From the NCBI RefSeq assembly GCF_000718635.1, contig NZ_JOBF01000007.1, positions 186,001 through 250,000 on the forward strand: DNA of 64,000 nt. The letters are read 5' to 3'. Within the stretch, counting starts at the first letter, position 1, and every line of letters starts with the position of its first letter. Source of the stretch: Streptomyces varsoviensis (lineage in GTDB: Bacteria; Actinomycetota; Actinomycetes; Streptomycetales; Streptomycetaceae). This document shows positions 50,898 through 59,089 of the stretch, piece after piece. Under the pieces are notes generated by a model. The model was not told where the DNA came from. It saw only the letters and a list, made by a program, of their open reading frames with translations, and did not search any database. The translations under genes and the position numbers were made by a program.

Positions 50898-50913
50898 GAG
50901 AACGTTTGTTCTC
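50898..50913. promoter_or_regulatory. operator palindrome of the TetR gene
   Basis: Perfect inverted repeat GAGAAC-GTTT-GTTCTC, 18 bases before the TetR start and just downstream of a TACAGT -10-like element, the position expected for autoregulation. Confidence 0.7.
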
Positions 50914-50931
50914 TCGCAAGGCAGGTCTGCT

Positions 50932-51495
50932 GTGGATCCCGACATCGCCCGGAACCGGCTGCTCGACGCGGCCGAGGAGCTGTTCTACGGGCGCGGGGTG
51001 CAGGCGGTGGGCATGGACGAGCTCCGGTCCGCCTCAGGCGTCTCGCTCAAGCGCCTCTACCAGCTCTTCCCCTCCAAGAACGACTTGGTCGAGGCGTATC
51101 TGCGGCGGCGCGACACCCGGTGGCGGGAGGCGCTCGCCGCGTACGTGGCCGAGCGGACCGACCCGCGGGCGCGGGTGCTGGCCGTGTTCGACTGGCTGCA
51201 CGACTGGTTCGCCGGGCCCGGCTTCCGCGGCTGCGCGTTCCTCAACGCCGTCGGCGAACTCGGCGGCATCTCCCCCGCCGTCGTCACCGCGGCCCGCGAG
51301 CACAAGGACGCCTTCCACCGCTACCTGGCGGAGCTCACCGCCGACGCCGGGGCGCCGCCGGAGGCGGCCGGCCACCTGGCGCTGCTCGCGGAGGGCGCGA
51401 TCGCCACCGCCGGCGTCACGGGCTCCCCCGAACCGGCCCGCCGGGCCCGGTCCGCCGCCGAGGCGCTGCTTCAGCCGAAGGGCAGCCCCGCGTAG
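50932..51495 (+). CDS. TetR-family transcriptional regulator
   Basis: A 187-residue TetR regulator. The helix-turn-helix occupies about residues 8-52 (RLLDAAEELFYGRGVQAVGM, ASGVSLKRLYQLFPSKNDL). The C-terminal ligand domain has VFDWLHDWFAGPGFRGCAFLN, a pattern of the group annotated as TetR_C with a Cys. The GTG start is used because an in-frame upstream extension would read through the operator. The last 25 bases overlap the 3' end of pobA on the other strand. It probably represses itself and perhaps a neighbouring gene. Confidence 0.88.
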   Translation: MDPDIARNRLLDAAEELFYGRGVQAVGMDELRSASGVSLKRLYQLFPSKNDLVEAYLRRRDTRWREALAAYVAERTDPRARVLAVFDWLHDWFAGPGFRGCAFLNAVGELGGISPAVVTAAREHKDAFHRYLAELTADAGAPPEAAGHLALLAEGAIATAGVTGSPEPARRARSAAEALLQPKGSPA

Positions 51496-52646
51496 TTCTG
51501 GGCGAGTTCGGTGGCGGCGGCCGTCGAGGAGGCGATGCGGTCGAGCTGCGCGAGCTGGAGGCGCGTGGCGAACGGGGACTGCCCGGGCTCCGTGTGCAGG
51601 GTGGTGGTCATGAGGTACGAGAAGTGCTCGGCCCGCCATACCCGGCGCAGACACGTGGTGGAGTAGGCGTCGAGCGCCGCGGTGGAGCCGGTCTCCTTCA
51701 GCGCGGCCAGCGCGCGGGCGAGGACGACGACATCGCCGACGGCGAGGTTCAGCCCCTTGGCGCCGGCGGGCGGCACGATGTGTGCGGCGTCACCGGCCAG
51801 CAGCAGCCGGCCGTGGCGCATCGGCTCGATGACCCAACTGCGCATCGGCAGCACCGACTTGGCGGTGATCGGCCCTCTTTCGAGCCGCCAGGGGCCGTCG
51901 ACGGCGAGGCGGGCGTCGAGTTCGTCCCAGATCCGCTCGTCGGGCCACGCGGCCACGTCCTCGCCGGTCGGGACCTGGAGGTAGAGCCGGCTGACGGTGG
52001 GCGACCGCATGCTGTGCAGCGCGAAGCCGCGTGCCGAGTGGGCGTAGGTCAGCTCTTCGCAGGAGGGCGGCACATCGGCGAGTACGCCGAGCCAGGAGTA
52101 CGGGTAGCCGCGCTCGTACGTCCGCCGCACGGCTTCGGGGACGGCGTTGCGCGCGATGCCGTGGAACCCGTCGCAGCCGACGACGTAGTCGCACTCCAGC
52201 GTCTGCTCGCGGCCGCCGCGCAGGAAGCGGACCACGGGCCGCTCGGTGTCGGCCCCTTCGACGGACAGCGCCCGCGCCTCGAAGAACAGCGGCCCGCCGT
52301 CGGCGAGCTGAAGGGCGATCAGGTCCTTCACCACCTCGGTCTGCGCGTAGATCATGACGGTGCGGCCGCCGGTGAGCGAGGAGAGGTCGACGCGGTGGGC
52401 CCGACGGTCGAAGCGCAGCTCGATGCCGTGGTGGACGAGCCCCTGACGGCCCATCCGCTCCCCCGCGCCGCACGCCCGCAGCACGTCGACGGTGCCCTGT
52501 TCGAGGACTCCGGCCCGCTGGCGGCCCTCCGCGTAGGCGCGGTCTCGGCTCTCCAGGACGACGCTGTCGATGCCCGCGCGGTGCAGCAGCCGGGCGAGCA
52601 GCAGCCCGGCGGGCCCGCCGCCGATGATCCCTACGGTCGTGCGCAT
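51471..52646 (-). CDS. pobA: 4-hydroxybenzoate 3-monooxygenase
   Basis: A 391-residue flavoprotein of the PHBH family, nearly identical in length to PobA (394). FAD motif VGIIGGGPAGLLLARLLHRAG at the start, VLESRDR, QRAGVLEQGTVD, CDYVVGCDGFHG and the second FAD motif LLLAGDAAHIVPPAGAKGLN are all present. It hydroxylates 4-hydroxybenzoate to protocatechuate, feeding the pca enzymes encoded upstream on the same strand. The start overlaps the pcaD stop (TGATG), so it is the last gene of the pca operon. Confidence 0.93.
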   Translation of the reverse strand: MRTTVGIIGGGPAGLLLARLLHRAGIDSVVLESRDRAYAEGRQRAGVLEQGTVDVLRACGAGERMGRQGLVHHGIELRFDRRAHRVDLSSLTGGRTVMIYAQTEVVKDLIALQLADGGPLFFEARALSVEGADTERPVVRFLRGGREQTLECDYVVGCDGFHGIARNAVPEAVRRTYERGYPYSWLGVLADVPPSCEELTYAHSARGFALHSMRSPTVSRLYLQVPTGEDVAAWPDERIWDELDARLAVDGPWRLERGPITAKSVLPMRSWVIEPMRHGRLLLAGDAAHIVPPAGAKGLNLAVGDVVVLARALAALKETGSTAALDAYSTTCLRRVWRAEHFSYLMTTTLHTEPGQSPFATRLQLAQLDRIASSTAAATELAQNYAGLPFG

Positions 52647-53473
52647 CAGTTCCGCCCCGCCCGCTCGTCGGGTACGGGGCCGGGCGCGCCCGACGCGGGT
52701 GCGAAGTGGGCCCGCAGCGCCGCCGACACGGCCCGCGGCCGCTCGACGCCGACGAGATGGCCGGCGTGCGCGATCTCCAGCAGGCTCGCGCCGGGGATGC
52801 CGTCGGCGAGTTCGCGGGCGTGCGAGAGCGGCGTGGCCTGGTCGTCGCGGCCGGCGACCACCAGGGTGGGGGCGGCGACGCGGGGCAGTTCGGCGCGCAG
52901 GTCGTACGTGGCCAGCGCGTCGCAGCAGGCGGCGTACCCGGCGGGGTCGGCCGTGCGCAGATCATCGAGGAGGCGCGTGCCGAGCGGCCCGGCGGCCGTC
53001 GCGGGGCGGCTGAACCAGCGCCCGGTGCTCGGTGCGACCAGCGGCCCGGTGCCGTCGGCGCGTACGCTCGCGGCCCGCTCGCGCCAGGCGGCTCCGTCGG
53101 CGAAGACGGCGGACGAGCACAGCAGCGCGAGCGCGCCGAGACGCTCCGGGTGGTGGACGGCGAGGTGGAGCCCGACGGCGCCGCCGAGGGAGATCCCGGC
53201 GTAGGCGAAGCGCTCCCAGCCCCGGTCGTCGGCGAGCCGCAGCACGAGCGCCGCCAGGCCGGCGACGGTGGCCGTGCCGTCGTCCGGCACGAGGCCGGCC
53301 GCCGAGCCGCCGTGGCCGGGCAGGTCCCAGCGCAGCACCGGGCGGCCCGCGGCGAGTGCGGGCAGTTGGGGTTCCCAGACGGCGAGCGAGGTGCCGAGGG
53401 ACGGGCCGAGCAGCAGCGGCAGCCCGCCGTCTCCGGTGCCGCCGTCCGAGATGTGGTGGTGAAGGCTGGTCAT
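52646..53473 (-). CDS. pcaD: 3-oxoadipate enol-lactonase
   Basis: A 275-residue alpha/beta hydrolase: oxyanion-region LLLGPSLGTSLAVW, WDLPGHGGSA, nucleophile in YAGISLGGAVGLHLA, Asp in VVAGRDDQATP and His in AHAGHLVGVERP. It hydrolyses 3-oxoadipate enol-lactone to 3-oxoadipate. In many actinomycetes PcaD is fused to the 4-carboxymuconolactone decarboxylase PcaC (as PcaL). Here the protein ends after the hydrolase domain, and no pcaC is seen in the window. It is coupled to pcaB (ATGA) and pobA (TGATG). Confidence 0.9.
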   Translation of the reverse strand: MTSLHHHISDGGTGDGGLPLLLGPSLGTSLAVWEPQLPALAAGRPVLRWDLPGHGGSAAGLVPDDGTATVAGLAALVLRLADDRGWERFAYAGISLGGAVGLHLAVHHPERLGALALLCSSAVFADGAAWRERAASVRADGTGPLVAPSTGRWFSRPATAAGPLGTRLLDDLRTADPAGYAACCDALATYDLRAELPRVAAPTLVVAGRDDQATPLSHARELADGIPGASLLEIAHAGHLVGVERPRAVSAALRAHFAPASGAPGPVPDERAGRN

Positions 53474-55425
53474 ATGTCCGTCCTGGGCCGGCGCCGGAGG
53501 GCGCGGTCGGTCAGTTCCGGGGCGCGGCCGAGATACCCGGCCGGGTCGGTCAGCCGCCGGAGCCGGTCCTCGGAGACCTTCTCCGAGAGCCCCGGCTCCT
53601 CCGCCACGAGCGCGTCCGCCAGCGGTACGCGCTCGGCGACGGCGCGGCGCGCGGCGGCCGTCAGGAGCTCCTTGGCGCGGGCGCGGCCGAGCACCGGGCT
53701 CAGCGCGGCAACGACACGCTCACTGGTCATCAGCCCGCCAGTGGTGTCGAGGTTTTCACGCATCCGCTGCGGAAACACCTTTAGCCCCTCGGCGAGTTCG
53801 GCCGCTTGGTGCGCGGCGCCGCCCGCGAGCCGCAGGAGTTCGCGCAGCGTCTGCCACTCCGCGTGCCAGGCCCCTGCCGGGCGCTCGTCCTCCGCCGCGA
53901 GCGACTGCACCAGCACCGCCGCGAGAGCGGGCGCCTGCCGGGCCGCCGCCGCGATGAGCGTGGCCCGCACCGGATTGCGCTTGTGCGGCATGGCGGACGA
54001 GCCGCCGCCCTCCCCCTCGGCCGCCTCCCCGATCTCCGTGCGGGAGAGCACCAGCACATCGGCGGCGAGCTTGCCGAGGGCCCCCGAACAGAACGCGAGC
54101 GCCGCCGCGAGATCGGCGACGGGCGTACGGAGCGTGTGCCACGGCAGCCCGGGCTCAGCCAGCCCCACCTCTGCCGCGAACCGCCCGACCAGCCCCAGGG
54201 CGCCGTCGCCGGGCGGCTGGCCGCCGCCGGGCGCGGGGGCGCCCGATGCGGGGACGCCCGCAAGGGCCGCGGGCCCGCTGGCAGGGCGGGCCGTGACGCC
54301 GAGCTCCGAAGCCTCAGCGCCTGGGGCGCCAGCACGGGCGGCGGGGGCAGCGGCGGCGGGGCCACCCGAACCGTCGCCCCTAACGGCGGTGCCGGGCCCG
54401 TCAGGGCCGTCGCCGGGCCCAGCGGCGGCAGAGGCATCACCCGAACCGTCGGCCATAGGAACAGGAGCCCGACCAGCGGCGCCCGAAGGACCGTTGGCGC
54501 TCGGGGCGGAGCCGGTGTCGCCGACGCCCGTAACGGCGGTGCCGGGTCCGTCAGGGGCGTCGGCGGGGCCAGCGGCGGCGGGGGCACCACCCGGACCGTC
54601 GCCCCTCGGGACGGCGGCTCGACCAGCCGCGCCCGAAGGACCGGCGGCGCTCGGGGCGGAGCCGGTGTCGCCGACGCCCGTAACGGCGGTGCCGGGCCCG
54701 TCAGGGGCGTCGGTGGGATCAGTCTCCCGGGCGGCAGCGGGGTCGGCGTCGGGGGCCGCAGCCAGGCCGGCGGAGCTGTACGCGGTGAAGGCTGCCAGGG
54801 TGCCGGTCGCGCCGGCCAGTTGGGCGGGGAGGGTGGGGTGGAGGGCGGTGAGGCGGTCGTGGGCGTCCAGGAGCAGGGCGCGCCAGCCGGCGGCCTTGAG
54901 GCCGAAGGTGGTGGGCACGGCGTGCTGGGTGAGGGTGCGGCCGGGCATGGGGGTGGCGCGGTGGGCGGCGGCGAGGGCCGCCAGCGCCTCGGCGGCGCGG
55001 GCGAGGTCGGCGGTGATCGTCGGCAGGGTACGGGCGGCGACCAGCATCAGCGCGGTGTCGAGGATGTCCTGGCTGGTGGCGCCGCGGTGCACGTACGCCG
55101 CCGCCGCGGGGTCCGTACGGGCGACGGCCGCGGTGAGGACGGCGGCCAGGGGAATGACGGGGTTGCCGCCGTCGCGGGCGCGCAGGGCCAGGTCCCGTAC
55201 GTCGAACGCGTCGGCGCGGGCAGCGGCCGTCGCGGCGTCGGCGGCCGACCGCGGGGCCTGGCCGAGGGCGGCCTGCGCCCGGGTGAGGGCGGCCTCGGCG
55301 TCCAGGAGGGCCGTAAGGTACGCGGCGTCCCCGGTGGCGGCCTCGGCCGCGGACCCGGCCCAGGCGGGGGCGAGGAGCCCGCTGTCCCCGTAGGCCGCAC
55401 CGGGCGCGTCGTCAGCGGAATTCAA
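53470..55425 (-). CDS. pcaB: 3-carboxy-cis,cis-muconate cycloisomerase with large repeat insertion
   Basis: A 651-residue member of the fumarase superfamily; about 450 is normal. The conserved parts are YVHRGATSQDILDTALML (about 111-128), TLTQHAVPTTFGLKAAGW and GSSAMPHKRN at 475-484 with the catalytic Ser. Between TGTLAAFTAYSSAGL and LGLVGRFAAEVGLAEPGLPW lies an extra block of roughly 185 residues, mostly Gly, Ala, Pro and Asp, containing three copies of a 50-residue unit (TAVTGVGDTGSAPSA and so on). The start is a TTG overlapping the end of pcaG. The enzyme cyclises 3-carboxymuconate to 4-carboxymuconolactone. Activity despite the insertion is plausible, since the site is a loop. Confidence 0.88.
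   Translation of the reverse strand: MNSADDAPGAAYGDSGLLAPAWAGSAAEAATGDAAYLTALLDAEAALTRAQAALGQAPRSAADAATAAARADAFDVRDLALRARDGGNPVIPLAAVLTAAVARTDPAAAAYVHRGATSQDILDTALMLVAARTLPTITADLARAAEALAALAAAHRATPMPGRTLTQHAVPTTFGLKAAGWRALLLDAHDRLTALHPTLPAQLAGATGTLAAFTAYSSAGLAAAPDADPAAARETDPTDAPDGPGTAVTGVGDTGSAPSAAGPSGAAGRAAVPRGDGPGGAPAAAGPADAPDGPGTAVTGVGDTGSAPSANGPSGAAGRAPVPMADGSGDASAAAGPGDGPDGPGTAVRGDGSGGPAAAAPAARAGAPGAEASELGVTARPASGPAALAGVPASGAPAPGGGQPPGDGALGLVGRFAAEVGLAEPGLPWHTLRTPVADLAAALAFCSGALGKLAADVLVLSRTEIGEAAEGEGGGSSAMPHKRNPVRATLIAAAARQAPALAAVLVQSLAAEDERPAGAWHAEWQTLRELLRLAGGAAHQAAELAEGLKVFPQRMRENLDTTGGLMTSERVVAALSPVLGRARAKELLTAAARRAVAERVPLADALVAEEPGLSEKVSEDRLRRLTDPAGYLGRAPELTDRALRRRPRTDI
54350..54720 (-). 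repeat. 150-bp-period repeat inside pcaB
   Basis: The landmark taacggcggt recurs at 54381, 54531 and 54681, exactly 150 bp apart. gcccgaagga recurs at 54481 and 54631. The unit is a multiple of three, so the frame is kept. Confidence 0.9.
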
Positions 55426-56035
55426 GGAAGACCGTCTCTTCCTCGCCTTGCAGGCGGATGTCGAAGCGGTACGCGCCGTGCGGCTCGGCGACGGCGAGCA
55501 GCGTGCGCCGCCGGCGCGGGGTGAGCGAGGCCAGCAGCGGATCGGTGTCGAGCGCGGCGGCCCCGCCCATGGTGCGGTGAGCCGCCTCGCCGGTGAGGTA
55601 GGCGCGCGTGAAGAGGTGGTGGAGCAGGCCGCGGGCGAAGACGCATACGCTGATGTAGGGCGCGTCGGGGCCGCCGGTCGGGCCGGGTGGCAGCGTACGG
55701 ACGGCCCAGCGGCCGTCGGCGTCGGTGGCGCACCGGCCGAAGGCCGTGAAGTCCGCGCCGTCGCGGCCGAGGAAGCCGCCGTCGGCCGCGTCACGGCGCA
55801 TGGAGCCGGGCCGCCCGCGGAGGGCGCCGTCGGGCCCGGCCTGCCAGGTCTCGACGAGGGCATCCGGTACGGGCGCGCCCGCGCCGTCCAGGACGCGGCC
55901 GTGCAGGGTGATGGCGTCGGGCCGCCCGGCGGGCGCCACGTCCGGGCCGCCGGGGAACGGCAGCGCGTAGCCGTAGAAGGGGCCGACGGTGTGGGAGGGG
56001 GTGGGGCGGTACTCGCCCGTGAGGTCGGTGTTCAC
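55412..56035 (-). CDS. pcaG: protocatechuate 3,4-dioxygenase alpha subunit
   Basis: A 207-residue intradiol dioxygenase alpha chain: PSHTVGPFYGYALPFPGG near the start, ALVETWQAGPDGALRG, YISVCVFARGLLHHLFTRAYLTGE and RRTLLAVAEPHGAYRFDIRLQG at the end. The iron-binding Tyr and His residues of the beta chain are absent, as expected for an alpha subunit. With PcaH it cleaves protocatechuate to 3-carboxymuconate. GTG start with GAGGCG upstream; 54 bp after pcaH. Confidence 0.92.
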   Translation of the reverse strand: MNTDLTGEYRPTPSHTVGPFYGYALPFPGGPDVAPAGRPDAITLHGRVLDGAGAPVPDALVETWQAGPDGALRGRPGSMRRDAADGGFLGRDGADFTAFGRCATDADGRWAVRTLPPGPTGGPDAPYISVCVFARGLLHHLFTRAYLTGEAAHRTMGGAAALDTDPLLASLTPRRRRTLLAVAEPHGAYRFDIRLQGEEETVFLEFR

Positions 56036-56089
56036 CGCGTCGCGCCTCGCAAGTGGTCGGAGGGTGCCTGGATCTGCCGCCGCCGGTCC

Positions 56090-57124
56090 CTAACGCCCGT
56101 TCTCGCCGTTGTCGCCGTTCTCGCCGTTCTCGCGCCAGGTGGCTGACGGGCCGTCGAGGACGATGTCCCAGCGGTATCCGAGCGACCATTCGGGGCGGGA
56201 GAGTCCGTGGTCGTAGGCGGCGACGAGGCGGTCGCGAGCGGCGTCGTCGGTGACGGACTGCAGGATCGGGTCGTGGGCGAAGAGCGGGTCGCCCGGGAAG
56301 TACATCTGGGTGACGAGGCGTTGGGTGAAGGCCGTCCCGAAGACGGAGAAATGGAGGTGGGCGGGGCGCCAGGCGTTGGCGTGGTTGCGCCACGGGTAGG
56401 CGCCGGGCTTGACGGTGGTGAAGCTGTAGCTTCCGTCGTCGCCGGTCAGCGTGCGCCCGACGCCGGTGAAGTTGGGGTCCAGCGGCGCGGGGTGACGGTC
56501 TCTCAGGTGGGCGTAGCGGCCCGCCGCGTTGGCCTGCCACAGCTCGATCAACTGCCCGCGCACCGGCCGCCCCCGGCTGTCGAGCAGCCTGCCGGAGACG
56601 GTGATGCGCTCGCCGAGCGGTTCCCCGGTGTGCTGGGCCGTCAGGTCGTTGTCGTATTCGGTGATGTCGGTAGGGCCGAAGACCGGGGTGTGCAGCTCCA
56701 CGGTCTCCGGGTTCCCGGCTATCGTCACCAGCGGCTGCCGGGGGTGGCGCAGCAGGCTCGACCGGTAGGGGGGATAGTCGCGGGCGGGATGGTCGGCGGG
56801 CGGTGCGCCCTCGGCGCGCGCCTTGGCGTAGGCGGCACGCAGCTCGGCGATCTCGGCGCTGATCTCCGCCTGCGTGGGCGGACGGGCCCCGGCCGGTGTG
56901 GGCGAGGGCACCCCGGCCGGTGTGAGCGGGCGCGTCCCGACTGGTGTCAGCGGGGACGCCCCCGCCCGCAGGCCCTGGCGGGCCGCTACCGCGGGCTCCA
57001 CCTCGGACCCGGATTCGGTCTCGGTCTCGGTCTCGGTCTCGGTTTCGGGCCCGGGCGCGGTCTCTGACTCGATCTCGGGCTCGGTCTGTGCGGGCGGGCG
57101 GGAGGTCTCCTGGTCCTGGTTCAC
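56090..57124 (-). CDS. pcaH: protocatechuate 3,4-dioxygenase beta subunit with repetitive N-terminal extension
   Basis: A 344-residue catalytic subunit; about 240-260 is usual. The Fe(III) ligands are intact with canonical spacing: Tyr204 (GRYAHLRD), Tyr243 (YPWRNHAN), His256 and His258 (PAHLHFS). The first 85 residues are disordered, with a run of Glu-Thr pairs (residues 28-37) and Pro-rich TPAG repeats. The C-terminus has ENGENGDNGENG. The GTG start overlaps the pcaJ stop (GTGA); a downstream start before residue 85 is possible but none has a good ribosome site. It forms the iron enzyme with PcaG. Confidence 0.92.
   Translation of the reverse strand: MNQDQETSRPPAQTEPEIESETAPGPETETETETETESGSEVEPAVAARQGLRAGASPLTPVGTRPLTPAGVPSPTPAGARPPTQAEISAEIAELRAAYAKARAEGAPPADHPARDYPPYRSSLLRHPRQPLVTIAGNPETVELHTPVFGPTDITEYDNDLTAQHTGEPLGERITVSGRLLDSRGRPVRGQLIELWQANAAGRYAHLRDRHPAPLDPNFTGVGRTLTGDDGSYSFTTVKPGAYPWRNHANAWRPAHLHFSVFGTAFTQRLVTQMYFPGDPLFAHDPILQSVTDDAARDRLVAAYDHGLSRPEWSLGYRWDIVLDGPSATWRENGENGDNGENGR
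57014..57048 (-). repeat. hexanucleotide repeat coding Glu-Thr in PcaH
   Basis: Roughly five copies of ggtctc on the + strand (GAGACC on the coding strand) yield the Glu-Thr run in the N-terminal extension. Confidence 0.85.
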
Positions 57125-58008
57125 GCTTCGCTCCTTCCGGCCGCCTTGAGGGCGCGCAGTTCCCGGAGTTCTTCGGCGGTCGGCGGCGCGGTGGCGCCGA
57201 CCCGCTCGGCGGTCCGCAGCTCCCAGCCGGTGGCGGCCCGTACCTGCGCGACGGTGACGCCCGGATGCAGCTCGGTGAGGGTCAGTTCGGAGGTGGCCGG
57301 GTCGGGGCGGAGGATACCGAGGTCGGTGATGACGGCGACGGGGCCGCGGCCGGGCATGCCGAGCCTCGTACGGTCGTGGGGTCCGTAGCCGTGGCCGAGG
57401 GTGGTGACGAAGTCGAGCCGCCGGACGAAGCCGCGGGTGGAGTGCCGCAGTACGAGGAGGACTTCGCCGCAGTTGGCGGCGATCTCCGGTGCGCCGCCCG
57501 CGCCGGGGAGGCGGCCTTCCGGTTTGCCGGGGCCGCGGTCGACGACGGTGGTGTTGACGTTGGCGAACCGGTCCACCTGGGCGGCGCCGAGGAAGCCGAC
57601 GTCGATCCGGCCGCCTTGGAGCCAGTAGTTGAACACCTCGGGCACGGGGACGACGGCGTCGGCGGTGTCGGCGAGTTCGCCGTCGCCGATGGACAGCGGC
57701 AGCCGGGTGGGCTTGGAGCCGATGGTGCCGGATTCGTAGATCAGCACGAGGCGGGGGTTGACGGTGCGTCGGGCGAGGTTGGCGGCGGTGCTGGGCAGCC
57801 CGATGCCGACGAAGCAGGTACGCGCGCGGGCGAGCGCGCGGGCCGCGTTGACCTCCATCAGCTCGTCACGCGTGAACTCCGCTGCCGCGTCTGCCGCGTG
57901 CGCCGCGTCCGCCGCGTCCGCCACGTCTGCTCCGTCCGCTACGTCCGCTGCGTCCGCCGCGCCTGCTGCGTCCGCCGCGCCTGCTGCGTCGTTTGGCTGA
58001 TCGGTCAT
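57121..58008 (-). CDS. pcaJ: 3-oxoadipate CoA-transferase beta subunit
   Basis: A 295-residue family I CoA-transferase beta chain: FVGIGLPSTAANLARR, then the active-site Glu in IYESGTIG (near residue 92), GFLGAAQVDRFANVNTT and LTLTELHPGVTVAQV. It transfers CoA from succinyl-CoA to 3-oxoadipate with PcaI. The N-terminus carries about 40 residues of an Ala/Asp/Val repeat (AADAADVADGADVADAA) from a 9-bp DNA repeat. The sequence also resembles IpdB-like subunits, but the pca context is decisive. It is coupled to pcaI (TGATG) and pcaH (GTGA). Confidence 0.9.
   Translation of the reverse strand: MTDQPNDAAGAADAAGAADAADVADGADVADAADAAHAADAAAEFTRDELMEVNAARALARARTCFVGIGLPSTAANLARRTVNPRLVLIYESGTIGSKPTRLPLSIGDGELADTADAVVPVPEVFNYWLQGGRIDVGFLGAAQVDRFANVNTTVVDRGPGKPEGRLPGAGGAPEIAANCGEVLLVLRHSTRGFVRRLDFVTTLGHGYGPHDRTRLGMPGRGPVAVITDLGILRPDPATSELTLTELHPGVTVAQVRAATGWELRTAERVGATAPPTAEELRELRALKAAGRSEA
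57881..57990 (-). repeat. 9-bp-period repeat coding the PcaJ N-terminus
   Basis: Variants of gccgcgtcc recur through the segment, giving Ala-Asp-Ala units on the coding strand. In frame. Confidence 0.8.
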
Positions 58009-58826
58009 CAGTTGGCGGTCCCCTCGCTGAGCACGTGCTCCGCCAGCCAGGCCCGGAATGCCTCGCGGTCGCGGGCGACGGGGTCCCAGGCCCGGTAGAA
58101 GGCGTTGTCACGGACGGAGTACCCGCTCGCGTAGGAGGGGTGCGCGCCGCCGGGCACGGGGACGACCGCGTCGACGGTCCAGCCGGGCAGGACGACGGCG
58201 CCGGGCGTGGGCGGCAGTTCGTCGACCACCTCCTCCACCGTGACCAGCACCCGGCGCGCGGCGAGCGCGGCCTCCTTCTGCACCCCGAGTACGCCCCAGA
58301 ACTGCACGTTCCGGTCGCGGTCGGCGCGCTGTGCGTGGATGACGGTGACATCGGGGTTGAGGGCGGCGACGGCTGCCAGTTCCTCGCCGGTGAAGGGGCA
58401 GACCACGGTGGAGACAGTGTCCGTACGGGTGGCGAGGCCGGAGCCCCGGTAGCCGCGCAGGACGGCGAAGGGAAGCTTCGAGGCCCCGGCGACATAGCGG
58501 TTGGCCATGCCGGCGTGGCTGTGCTCGTCCAGTTCCAGGGGGCGGGGCCAGCCGTTCTCGACGGCGTCGCGGAAGCGGTGCAGCGAGCCGACGCCGGGGT
58601 TGCCGCCCCAGGAGAAGACGAGCTTCTTCACCAGGCCGGCGCCGATGAGCTGGTCGTAGACGACGTCGGGGGTCATGCGGGCGAGCGTGAGGTCGGTGAT
58701 GCCCTGCCGGATGATCTCGTGCGCGGCGGCGAAGGGGATCAGGTGGGTGAACCCTTCGAGGGCGACGGTGTCGCCGTCGTGGACGAGTTCGGCTACGGCG
58801 TCGCGCAGGGTTCGGGTCTCGGCCAT
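58008..58826 (-). CDS. pcaI: 3-oxoadipate CoA-transferase alpha subunit
   Basis: A 272-residue CoA-transferase alpha chain: LRDAVAELVHDGDTVALEGFTHLIPFAAAHEII, LTLARMTPDVVYDQLIGAG, LVFSWGGNPGVGSLHRFRD and DVTVIHAQRADRDRNVQFWG. It pairs with PcaJ. It is the first gene of the operon pcaI-J-H-G-B-D-pobA, with AAGGGAACC before the ATG. Transcription starts in the gap shared with the IclR gene, where GTTCG repeats cluster. Protocatechuate catabolism in Streptomyces is commonly induced by its substrate or by 3-oxoadipate. Confidence 0.92.
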   Translation of the reverse strand: MAETRTLRDAVAELVHDGDTVALEGFTHLIPFAAAHEIIRQGITDLTLARMTPDVVYDQLIGAGLVKKLVFSWGGNPGVGSLHRFRDAVENGWPRPLELDEHSHAGMANRYVAGASKLPFAVLRGYRGSGLATRTDTVSTVVCPFTGEELAAVAALNPDVTVIHAQRADRDRNVQFWGVLGVQKEAALAARRVLVTVEEVVDELPPTPGAVVLPGWTVDAVVPVPGGAHPSYASGYSVRDNAFYRAWDPVARDREAFRAWLAEHVLSEGTAN

Positions 58827-58846
58827 GGTTCCCTTCGCTTGCTGCT

Positions 58847-58930
58847 GTTCGTTCACTTGCTGTTCGTTCGCTGCTGAGGTTCGCCTATCGTTGTTCGTTG
58901 TTCGCCTGCTGAACTTTCGTTCATAATGGG
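58847..58930. promoter_or_regulatory. GTTCG repeat array in the pca divergent promoter
   Basis: GTTCG occurs at 58847, 58862, 58866, 58879, 58893 and 58900, followed by GTTCATAAT, which includes a CATAAT -10-like element toward the IclR gene. PcaU/PcaR-type IclR sites as I recall them contain GTTCGATAATCG, so this is a probable binding region of the adjacent regulator. Confidence 0.65.
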
Positions 58931-59089
58931 TCGCGGACGAGTCTCCGCCCGCGCGTTCTCGGGTGTCAATGGCCCCGGCCGGAAGACGCCGAGAGAGTCC
59001 GTACGGGCGCGGGCCCGCCCTATCCCGTAGCCGCACCCGCGCCCGTAGCCCCGCCCGGCCCGTAGCCCCGCCTCCGAGGAGCCCCCTCC

